This document shows, in pieces, positions 1 to 4,800 of a DNA stretch of 6,365 nt (the stretch's first letter is position 1; every line of letters begins with the position of its first letter). The stretch comes from an uncultured Bacteroidales bacterium (GTDB taxonomy: Bacteria > Bacteroidota > Bacteroidia > Bacteroidales > Paludibacteraceae): positions 1 to 6,365 of the forward strand of contig CAIUKZ010000191.1 of NCBI GenBank assembly GCA_903899865.1, given 5' to 3'. The position numbers and the translations under genes were made by a program. The notes below the pieces were generated by a model. The model had not been told where the DNA came from and made no database searches. It saw only the letters and a list, made by a program, of their open reading frames with translations.

Positions 1-116
1 GTGCAGGCAGAAACCGAAAACATTAAATTAGGATTTACCTGAAGTAAATGCTTAACAATAGTAGTTTTGCCCGACCCAGATGGAGCACAAAATATGATTA
101 CTTTCCCTTTATTCAT
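1..116 (-). CDS. gmk: Guanylate kinase, N-terminal fragment (cut by window edge)
   Basis: Guanylate kinase phosphorylates GMP to GDP with ATP in the cytoplasm and is essential for GTP and dGTP supply. Only the first 38 codons are visible. The translation begins MNKGKVIIFCAPSGSGKTT and carries the P-loop that binds ATP phosphate (residues 11-19, with Gly14, Gly16, Lys17 and Thr18). It then runs through the helix after the P-loop to FSVSA, where the family usually continues into the TTR GMP-binding segment, which lies outside the window. The ATG at 116-114 fits the usual family start. The gene begins 14 bases after the yicC stop codon with no promoter or terminator between them, so the two are very probably co-transcribed, as is common for this pair. 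Identification is confident despite truncation because the P-loop context is characteristic. Confidence 0.9.
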   Translation of the reverse strand, partial: MNKGKVIIFCAPSGSGKTTIVKHLLQVNPNLMFSVSAC

Positions 117-130
117 AAACCTTTGATCTA

Positions 131-1006
131 TTAAAGTACATTGTTTATTTGTTCTTTAATTTTTTCTAGTTCTTCCTTCATTTCTACCACAGAACGCTGC
201 ATCAGGTGGTGATTACTCTTTGAACCTATGGTATTAATTTCTCTTCCCATTTCTTGAGCTATAAACCCTAATTTCTTGCCTGGAGCATTCTCATTTTTCA
301 TAGTTTCCAGAAAATAGTCCAAATGATTAGTCAATCGGACTTTTTCTTCGTTAACATCCAGTTTTTCAATGTAATAAATCAACTCTTGCTCCAAACGGTT
401 TTTATCATAGTCTATTTTATCTGACAATGCTTTCAAGTTTTCTTCGAGTCGAGCTTTAATTTTTTCAACACGCTCTGTTTCAAAGGGTTCAATATCTTTG
501 AGTAACTGACGAATATGTTCTATTTTTGACTCAAATACCTGCGCTAATGAAGCACCTTCTTGAGTGCGAAATGACTTGAACTCATCAATGGCAATCTGTA
601 TGGTTTTCTTTATTTCAATCCACTCATTTTCATCCAGTTCTACAGTTTCAGTCTTCATGGTATCGGGTAGTCTAAGTAGCACTTCAAACCAATTGGAAGG
701 TACTGATATGCCCAAATTGTCAGCCATTGATTTGATTTGCAGATAATAAGCCTCTACGATGCCTTGATTAATCTGTGTGACAGATTCTTTGGTGGAACTA
801 TCTACATACAATGAAAAATCCACTTTACCGCGATCCAATTTCTGCGAAAGCTCATTTCTTATCTCGATATCCTTTTCGCGATATAGCCCTGAAATACGAG
901 TAGAAAGATCCAACTGTTTACTGTTAAGCGACTTAAGCTCTACCACTATTTTCTTATTACCGTATTCACAAGTGGCTTTACCAAAGCCTGTCATCGATTG
1001 TATCAT
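131..1006 (-). CDS. yicC: YicC/YloC-family endoribonuclease
   Basis: This is a 291-residue protein of the YicC/YloC family, a usual length for it. Members are cytoplasmic endoribonucleases; in E. coli YicC is linked to small-RNA turnover. Visible hallmarks are the N-terminal MTGFG (residues 5-9), the RTQEGASL segment at 147-154 matching the family's R-x-x-EG-x-x-L, a conserved stretch with Arg204, Glu208, Glu220, Glu221, Arg224 and Leu225 (204-232), and the most conserved C-terminal block at 243-265 (GKKLGFIAQEMGRE onward). The order is an N-terminal YicC domain followed by the C-terminal DUF1732 domain. Residues about 160-220 are rich in charged residues and likely helical. The ATG at 1006-1004 directly precedes the IQSMTGFG motif, so the start is secure; no Shine-Dalgarno sequence is seen. 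It is the first gene of a likely yicC-gmk operon. The exact RNA targets in this organism are unknown. Confidence 0.95.
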   Translation of the reverse strand: MIQSMTGFGKATCEYGNKKIVVELKSLNSKQLDLSTRISGLYREKDIEIRNELSQKLDRGKVDFSLYVDSSTKESVTQINQGIVEAYYLQIKSMADNLGISVPSNWFEVLLRLPDTMKTETVELDENEWIEIKKTIQIAIDEFKSFRTQEGASLAQVFESKIEHIRQLLKDIEPFETERVEKIKARLEENLKALSDKIDYDKNRLEQELIYYIEKLDVNEEKVRLTNHLDYFLETMKNENAPGKKLGFIAQEMGREINTIGSKSNHHLMQRSVVEMKEELEKIKEQINNVL

Positions 1007-1037
1007 TTTGTCTTTTTTAATGGATGTAAATTCACTA

Positions 1038-1045
1038 CAAAAATA
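1038..1045 (-). promoter_or_regulatory. Putative -7 box upstream of yicC
   Basis: Read on the minus strand, this is TATTTTTG, which matches the Bacteroidetes -7 consensus TAnnTTTG and lies 31 bases upstream of the yicC ATG. No convincing TTTG -33 box is found at the expected spacing, so it is a candidate only. Confidence 0.4.
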
Positions 1046-1137
1046 GCAATTTTATTGGCTATGTAAGCTTTTAGATAGGTATTCTTTGAAAACACAATAG
1101 AACATACAGGTAAACACATATTCCAGTTTGAAAACCT

Positions 1138-1250
1138 AAACGCAAAGACACTAAGTCGGATTTATCACTTTGCGTTACGAAAAATTTAAGTACGCTACGA
1201 AAAAAACCAGAATTTTTCTTAGCGACTTTGTGACTTTGTGTCTTCGTCTT
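1138..1250. repeat. Imperfect inverted-repeat intergenic element
   Basis: This is a non-coding element of about 113 bases within the yicC-trpB intergenic region. A perfect 9-base inverted repeat (AACGCAAAG at 1139-1147, CTTTGCGTT at 1168-1176) forms a possible hairpin with a 20-base loop. A wider inverted pair matches in 12 of 13 positions (1145-1157 against the complement of 1232-1244, AAGACAC-A/T-AAGTC). The right arm contains an exact adjacent 8-base tandem repeat, GACTTTGT, at 1224-1231 and 1232-1239, and TACGAAAAA occurs at 1176-1184 and 1196-1204. The AAAGAC / CTTTGTG wording resembles short dispersed palindromic repeats that I recall from Bacteroidetes intergenic regions. Copies elsewhere in the genome cannot be seen from this window. 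Confidence 0.5.
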
Positions 1251-1307
1251 CAAAAAATGCTTTATTCATTTTAACCATTTTCAACAAAATTAGTCAACAA
1301 AAAATTC

Positions 1308-1315
1308 TATTTTTG
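1308..1315 (+). promoter_or_regulatory. Putative -7 box upstream of trpB2
   Basis: TATTTTTG matches the Bacteroidetes -7 consensus TAnnTTTG and lies 37 bases before the ATG, giving a predicted transcript start near 1322 and a leader of about 30 bases. No TTTG is found at the -33 position, so support rests on the -7 box and its placement. Confidence 0.45.
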
Positions 1316-1352
1316 TACTAATAATCAAAAAACACATTCTAAAATAATACTT

Positions 1353-2717
1353 ATGGGAAAAACTAAAAAATTTCTTCTTCAAGAATCCGAACTACCTACT
1401 CAGTGGTACAATATCGTAGCCGATATGACCACCAAACCGATGCCAATGTTGCACCCTGGCACTAAACAACCTATTAAAGAAGAAGACCTTTATCCATTAT
1501 TTGCTAAGGAGTTAGCACACCAAGAGTTAAATCAAACAGAATCATGGATAGAAATTCCCGATGAAGTACGTGAGAAATTAAAGATATACCGCCCTACTCC
1601 ACTTGTGCGTGCATACAATCTTGAAAAAGCACTTGATACACCTGCACATATTTATTTCAAAAACGAAAGTGTAAGTCCTGTAGGTTCTCATAAATTAAAT
1701 TCGGCTTTGGCTCAAGCTTATTACTGTAAAGCAGAAGGAGTTACCAATATCACTACCGAAACTGGTGCTGGTCAATGGGGTACTGCACTCTCATTTGCAG
1801 CTAAGACTTTTGGGTTAGAACTAGCAGTGTACATGGTGAAGGTAAGCTACGAGCAAAAACCGTATCGTAGGTCATTAATGCAAACATGGGGAGCTCAGGT
1901 GATACCATCTCCTAGCATGTCCACACAGGCTGGTCGCAAAATATTGACAGAACACCCCAATTATCAAGGCAGTTTGGGAACTGCAATATCAGAAGCCATT
2001 GAGCTTGCCATGCAAACTCCCAACTGTAAGTACACCCTGGGAAGTGTGTTGAATCACGTGTCTTTGCACCAAACCATCATCGGTCTGGAGGCTGAAAAGC
2101 AAATGGAAATGGCTGGCGAATATCCTGATGTGGTGATTGGCTGTTTTGGTGGTGGATCTAATTTTTCAGGAATAGCATTCCCATTCATGCGCCACAACAT
2201 TAAAGAAGGAAAAACCACTCGCTTTATAGCAGCAGAACCAGCTTCTTGCCCTAAACTAACACGTGGAGTATTCCAGTACGATTTCGGCGATGAGGCTGGA
2301 TATACTCCGCTTTTGCCTATGTACACCCTTGGTCACAACTTTGCTCCAGCTCACATCCACGCTGGCGGACTTCGATATCATGGTGCAGGCACCATTGTTA
2401 GTCAATTAATGAAAGATAAGCTAATGGAATCTGCTGACATTGAACAATTGGACTCATTCAAAGCCGGTGTTCTTTTTGCTCAAACAGAAGGTATTGTACC
2501 CGCTCCAGAATCAGCACATGCCATAGCTGCTGCCATCAACGAAGCGCTTAAAGCCAAAGAGGAAGGAAAGACCAAAACCATCTTGTTCAATCTTTCGGGA
2601 CACGGATTGGTAGACATGGCTGCTTATGATCAATACCTGGCAGGTGATTTGGTTAATTACTCTCTATCCAAAGAAGAGATAGATGTAAATGTGGAGAAAT
2701 TGGAAAAACTAATCTAA
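1353..2717 (+). CDS. trpB2: TrpB2-type tryptophan synthase beta chain
   Basis: This is a PLP-dependent enzyme of the TrpB2 (TrpB-like, COG1350) class, expected to condense indole with serine to give tryptophan in the cytoplasm. Its 454 residues exceed the roughly 400 of classical TrpB, as expected for TrpB2, with a distinctive extended N-terminus (residues 1-80). The PLP Schiff-base lysine is Lys114 in GSHKLNSA. ETGAGQWG (136-143) carries the catalytic Glu136, with Trp142 where classical TrpB has His. GGGSN (266-270) binds the cofactor phosphate, and SGHG (415-418) supplies the serine facing the PLP ring nitrogen. HAGGLRYHG at 337-345 is a typical TrpB2 feature. No trpA or other trp gene is adjacent and it has its own promoter element, so it may salvage free indole rather than act in a TrpAB complex; this role is inferred. 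The ATG at 1353 gives the normal family N-terminus. Confidence 0.93.
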   Translation: MGKTKKFLLQESELPTQWYNIVADMTTKPMPMLHPGTKQPIKEEDLYPLFAKELAHQELNQTESWIEIPDEVREKLKIYRPTPLVRAYNLEKALDTPAHIYFKNESVSPVGSHKLNSALAQAYYCKAEGVTNITTETGAGQWGTALSFAAKTFGLELAVYMVKVSYEQKPYRRSLMQTWGAQVIPSPSMSTQAGRKILTEHPNYQGSLGTAISEAIELAMQTPNCKYTLGSVLNHVSLHQTIIGLEAEKQMEMAGEYPDVVIGCFGGGSNFSGIAFPFMRHNIKEGKTTRFIAAEPASCPKLTRGVFQYDFGDEAGYTPLLPMYTLGHNFAPAHIHAGGLRYHGAGTIVSQLMKDKLMESADIEQLDSFKAGVLFAQTEGIVPAPESAHAIAAAINEALKAKEEGKTKTILFNLSGHGLVDMAAYDQYLAGDLVNYSLSKEEIDVNVEKLEKLI

Positions 2718-2740
2718 ACTTTTTCAAAAACAATATTCAT

Positions 2741-2782
2741 ACAATGGGGAATAGAAAACGAATAAGTTTTGTTCCCCATTGT
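2741..2782. terminator. Bidirectional hairpin terminator between convergent genes
   Basis: A perfect 11-base inverted repeat (ACAATGGGGAA at 2741-2751, TTCCCCATTGT at 2772-2782) closes a 20-base loop. Inside the loop a second 5-base pairing is possible (AAAAC 2755-2759 with GTTTT 2766-2770). It lies 23 bases after the trpB2 stop and 13 bases beyond the NADH dehydrogenase stop. The following T-rich tracts are weak in both directions (GTTTATTA on plus, ATTGTTTTTG on minus). The position between convergent genes supports a shared terminator. Confidence 0.75.
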
Positions 2783-2795
2783 GTTTATTAGTATT

Positions 2796-4067
2796 CTAGA
2801 CTTTTTTCTTATCAGAAGTGAGTATCAATCTTAAAGAAGTGTCCTTGGTGATGTAGCTCCACGCCCAGTTAAAAAACACGATAAGCTTGTTTCTCACACT
2901 TAGTATCAACATCAGGTGCAGTAACATCCACACATACCAAGCCACTATGCCATGAAATTTCACAAATGGCAAATCAACCACAGCTTTGTGTTTGCCGATA
3001 GTTGCCATCAAGCCCAAATCATAATACTCATATTCACGTATGGATTTTCCATTCATAGACCTTATGATATTATTTCCTAAATTTTTAGCTTGATTAATGG
3101 CCACATTGGCCACTTGTGGGTGTCCGTTCGGATAAAGGGATGTTTCCATGTATGCAATATCTCCTAGAGCATAGATATTTGAAAAGTCACGCAGCCTATT
3201 GTATCTATCTACAATGTATCTATTTCTATTAATGCATTTATTATCAATGCCTTGAATAATATTTCCAGTAACACCAGCGGCCCAAATTAAATTTTTGGTT
3301 GGTATGGTGGTTCCATCATTCAAAGTAGCAATACTACCATCATAACTAGTAATAAATTTCTCGGTTCTAAGCTCAACACCAAGTTCTAAGAGATACCTAC
3401 TTGCTGCAGTTTTAGCTTCAACACTCATATTATTTAAAGGCGATTTACTGCCCTCCAATAAAATGATTTTCAGATTTTTAAAGTCAATATTGGGATAATC
3501 CTTGGGCAAAATATTGTTTTTTAACTCAGCAAATGCACCAGACAACTCTACTCCTGTTGGCCCTGCACCAACTATAACAATATTGTTTAGCGCTTCTTTT
3601 TCTTCATCTGAGGCAAAAGTCTCTTTTTCAAAACTTAGTAAAATTCGGTTGCGAATTTTGATGGCCTCCAAAGTTGTTTTCATGGATAGCGCATTTTTGC
3701 TCATTTCTACATTTCCAAAGAAATTGGTTGTACAACCAGAGGCTATCACTAAATGATCATACGAAATTTTACCATAAGTGGTAAGCAACTGATTGTCTTC
3801 AGGATAAATACCCAAAACCTCAGTCATCTGAAAATCAACATTGGGGTATTTTTGAAAAATCTTTCTGAATGGGAAGGAAATACTTGCCGGTTCGAGACGG
3901 GCACTTGCCACTTGATAAAGTAAAGGTTGAAATTGATGATGATTAATCTTATCAATCAGAATAACCTTGATAGCTTTGTTTTTCAAACTTTTAGCCAATT
4001 GAAGACCTGCAAAACCACCACCAATTATCACCAACCTTTCACCCTCTTTAATACTTAATTGTTCCAT
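2796..4067 (-). CDS. ndh: Type II NADH dehydrogenase (NDH-2)
   Basis: This is a 423-residue FAD flavoprotein of the NDH-2 family, which passes electrons from NADH to membrane quinone without pumping protons. The first Rossmann motif (Gly16, Gly18, Gly21 in IIGGGFAGL) binds FAD. FQPLLYQVAS (46-55) is a family signature. The second Rossmann motif (Gly167, Gly169, Gly172 in VGAGPTGVEL) binds NADH, and IYALGDIA (298-305) carries the FAD-binding Asp303. PQVANVAINQ (317-326) is the quinone-site region; it has Asn321 where many relatives have Gln. The C-terminal part (about 372-411) is hydrophobic and Trp-rich, with WYVWMLLHLMLIL and FFNWAWSYIT, matching the family's membrane-anchoring end. There is no signal peptide. 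The ATG at 4067-4065 lies a usual distance before the first Rossmann fold. It is convergent with trpB2 and appears to be a single-gene unit. Confidence 0.92.
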   Translation of the reverse strand: MEQLSIKEGERLVIIGGGFAGLQLAKSLKNKAIKVILIDKINHHQFQPLLYQVASARLEPASISFPFRKIFQKYPNVDFQMTEVLGIYPEDNQLLTTYGKISYDHLVIASGCTTNFFGNVEMSKNALSMKTTLEAIKIRNRILLSFEKETFASDEEKEALNNIVIVGAGPTGVELSGAFAELKNNILPKDYPNIDFKNLKIILLEGSKSPLNNMSVEAKTAASRYLLELGVELRTEKFITSYDGSIATLNDGTTIPTKNLIWAAGVTGNIIQGIDNKCINRNRYIVDRYNRLRDFSNIYALGDIAYMETSLYPNGHPQVANVAINQAKNLGNNIIRSMNGKSIREYEYYDLGLMATIGKHKAVVDLPFVKFHGIVAWYVWMLLHLMLILSVRNKLIVFFNWAWSYITKDTSLRLILTSDKKKV

Positions 4068-4097
4068 CGTTTTTAGTTTATTGTACTAGATTCATAA

Positions 4098-4105
4098 CAA
4101 ACCTA
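4098..4105 (-). promoter_or_regulatory. Putative -7 box upstream of ndh
   Basis: The minus strand reads TAGGTTTG, matching TAnnTTTG, 30 bases upstream of the NADH dehydrogenase ATG. The -33 region has no clear TTTG, so this is a moderate candidate. Confidence 0.4.
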
Positions 4106-4180
4106 ATGGATGAAAGTTGGAAATATGATTTATTAAAATGTGACATTCAACTAGAAATGTTATCCTTTTGTAAGTGATTC

Positions 4181-4216
4181 AAAAAAAAGGATTCACCGAA
4201 ATTACTCGATAAATCC
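4181..4216 (-). terminator. Rho-independent terminator, copy downstream of tRNA-like sequence
   Basis: On the minus strand the stem GGATT (4216-4212) pairs perfectly with AATCC (4193-4189) around an 18-base loop and is followed by eight T residues (4188-4181). A run of A residues upstream (4223-4218) could pair with the T tract and lengthen the helix, leaving one T-T mismatch. The loop is identical to that of the terminator at 4536-4576. One stem pair differs as T-A here against T-G there, so pairing is kept. It would end transcripts carrying the GIY-YIG gene and the tRNA-like sequence. Confidence 0.8.
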
Positions 4217-4225
4217 ATTTTTTCG

Positions 4226-4301
4226 TCGGTATAGCGGGATTCGAACCCACGACCCTCCCGTCCTAAAAACGGGATGCGCTAATCAACTGAGCTACACGAC
4301 T
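4226..4301 (-). pseudogene. Degenerate tRNA-like sequence (probable tRNA pseudogene)
   Basis: This 76-base sequence aligns along its length with the tRNA-Pro gene at 4586-4660. Its T arm is intact and identical to that of tRNA-Pro, and the anticodon stem is a perfect 6 base pairs (TCCCGT with ACGGGA) around TTTTAGG, whose centred triplet is TTA. Elsewhere it departs from a working tRNA. Acceptor pairs 1-72, 3-70 and 4-69 are mismatched, one D-stem pair is T-C, and the invariant G19 is A. The complement of TTA is the stop codon UAA, so no normal amino-acid identity can be read from it. Its 5' half is also the coding end of the GIY-YIG gene, whose TAG stop lies inside the anticodon loop. No separate promoter is visible. 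It is most likely a decayed or chimeric tRNA copy; a processed functional RNA is not excluded. Confidence 0.65.
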
Positions 4302-4514
4302 GTGACTTTTCCATGAATTCAGTTCCATCTCACGTTGGTAGGCTTGGCTCTTGGTTTCATATTCTTCGGAATACTCCAATGTCCAGGGTACTCCTGTTTT
4401 AGTTGCTTTACTCCTACCTCCATTATGTCTCGAAAGTCTATCTTCCAAATTACCTGTTGAACCAATATAGTACTTATTGGTTTTATGGGAAAGTAGAATG
4501 TAGGTGTAGAACAT
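4263..4514 (-). CDS. Small GIY-YIG endonuclease-domain protein
   Basis: This 83-residue protein consists almost entirely of one GIY-YIG nuclease domain of the UPF0213/YhbQ-like group (COG2827). The two core strands are MFYTYIL (1-7) and KYYIGST (14-20). Arg26 in NLEDRLSRHN is the likely catalytic arginine, GRSKATKTG (33-41) is a family signature, and QREMELNSWKS (60-70) carries the candidate metal-binding glutamates Glu62 and Glu64. The start at 4514-4512 is chosen because MFYTYIL is the normal beginning. The frame stays open upstream to 4718 but only by translating tRNA-Pro and its terminator. The last 12 codons (RVAQLISASRF region) and the stop overlap the tRNA-like sequence. No -7 box or Shine-Dalgarno sequence lies in front, so expression may depend on readthrough from the tRNA-Pro promoter. 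The function of these small proteins is mostly unknown; DNA cleavage is inferred from the fold. Confidence 0.85.
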   Translation of the reverse strand: MFYTYILLSHKTNKYYIGSTGNLEDRLSRHNGGRSKATKTGVPWTLEYSEEYETKSQAYQREMELNSWKSHSRVAQLISASRF

Positions 4515-4535
4515 AATACTATAATATTTAGTGAT

Positions 4536-4576
4536 AAAAAAAAGAGGACTCACCGAAATTACTCGATAAATCCTCT
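4536..4576 (-). terminator. Rho-independent terminator of tRNA-Pro
   Basis: On the minus strand AGAGGATT (4576-4569) pairs with AGTCCTCT (4550-4543) in an 8-base-pair stem with one G-T pair, around an 18-base loop, followed by eight T residues (4543-4536, the first shared with the stem). It begins 9 bases after the end of the tRNA-Pro gene and ends about 20 bases before the GIY-YIG start codon. Confidence 0.85.
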
Positions 4577-4585
4577 CATTCTTCG

Positions 4586-4660
4586 TCGGGGTAGCGGGAT
4601 TCGAACCCACGACCCCCTGCTCCCAAAGCAGGTGCGCTAACCGGACTGCGCTACACCCCG
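4586..4660 (-). tRNA. tRNA-Pro (anticodon UGG)
   Basis: This is an intact cloverleaf of 75 bases. The acceptor stem CGGGGTG pairs with TACCCCG (six standard pairs and one G-T), with discriminator base A at 4586. The D stem is GCGC/GCGC. The anticodon stem CCTGC/GCAGG encloses the loop TTTGGGA with anticodon TGG, which reads proline CCN codons. The variable segment is short, and the T arm GTGGG-TTCGAAT-CCCGC is complete. The 3' CCA is not encoded and must be added after transcription. It has a strong promoter upstream and its own terminator downstream, and its T arm and terminator recur in the tRNA-like sequence at 4226-4301. Confidence 0.97.
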
Positions 4661-4688
4661 TTGCTTTATCATATCTGAAAAGCGAGTG

Positions 4689-4719
4689 CAAAGATACTCC
4701 ATTTTTCGTAAAGAACAAA
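4689..4719 (-). promoter_or_regulatory. Bacteroidetes-type promoter of tRNA-Pro
   Basis: On the minus strand a TTTG -33 box (4719-4716) is followed after exactly 19 bases by TATCTTTG (4696-4689), a perfect TAnnTTTG -7 box. Spacing and both boxes match the primary sigma-factor consensus of Bacteroidetes. The predicted start is near 4682, about 22 bases before the mature tRNA. This is the best promoter in the window. Confidence 0.88.
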
Positions 4720-4729
4720 CTATTTGTAG

Positions 4730-4737
4730 TATTTTTG
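4730..4737 (+). promoter_or_regulatory. Putative -7 box upstream of hemW
   Basis: TATTTTTG matches TAnnTTTG and lies 63 bases before the hemW ATG. It sits 10 bases from the -33 box of the divergent tRNA-Pro promoter, so the two promoters would be back to back. No TTTG -33 box at the standard spacing is present. Confidence 0.4.
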
Positions 4738-4800
4738 TAAAATATAATTCATGAAATTTTATGAATATTTCTCAATCATTTGAATTCTAAAAACTTATCA

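Larger units (their letters stand above)
1007..1352. other. Intergenic region between divergent yicC and trpB2
   Basis: This 346-base gap separates two divergently transcribed genes. It holds a -7 box for each gene near its ends (1038-1045 minus, 1308-1315 plus) and the inverted-repeat element at 1138-1250. A 60-codon minus-strand reading frame crosses the repeat element, but its composition follows the repeat and it resembles no protein I know. The stretch at about 1046-1137 shows nothing recognisable beyond a 9-base direct repeat TTTGAAAAC (1085-1093, 1127-1135). Confidence 0.6.
4181..4615. repeat. Direct repeats of tRNA 3' part plus terminator flanking GIY-YIG gene
   Basis: Two copies of the same unit lie at 4181-4255 and 4536-4615. 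The identical segments include 24 bases of T arm and variable loop (4232-4255 and 4592-4615) and the 18-base terminator loop (4194-4211 and 4551-4568). The intervening acceptor and stem bases differ at several positions. The offset is 355-360 bases, and the GIY-YIG coding sequence fills the space between the copies. The arrangement resembles the flanking repeats left by insertion into a tRNA gene, but it could also come from tandem duplication of a tRNA-terminator unit. Confidence 0.75.

Noticed and set aside
564..1046. Plus-strand ORFs opposite yicC
   Set aside because: They are antisense to a strongly conserved gene and their serine-rich, leucine-rich composition is what an antisense shadow gives.
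1071..1253. 60-codon minus-strand ORF in the yicC-trpB2 gap
   Set aside because: It covers the inverted-repeat element, has no recognisable domain, and its sequence follows the repeat structure rather than protein-like conservation.
2054..2326. 90-codon minus-strand ORF inside trpB2
   Set aside because: It is antisense to the conserved PLP-binding region of trpB2 and has no upstream signals or known motif.
3502..3756. 84-codon plus-strand ORF opposite ndh
   Set aside because: It is antisense to the second Rossmann fold of the NADH dehydrogenase and has no independent support.
4226..4301. A functional ochre suppressor tRNA
   Set aside because: The centred triplet TTA would read UAA, but three acceptor mismatches, the lost G19, a D-stem mismatch and overlap with a coding end make a charged, working tRNA unlikely.
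4515..4718. N-terminal extension of the GIY-YIG protein from an ATG at 4718
   Set aside because: The added 68 residues are a translation of tRNA-Pro and its terminator, while MFYTYIL at 4514 is the normal beginning of the family.
4780..4800. Upstream TTG start for hemW
   Set aside because: It adds seven residues not seen in the family, while the ATG at 4801 begins exactly at the conserved MAGIYIHIPFC.
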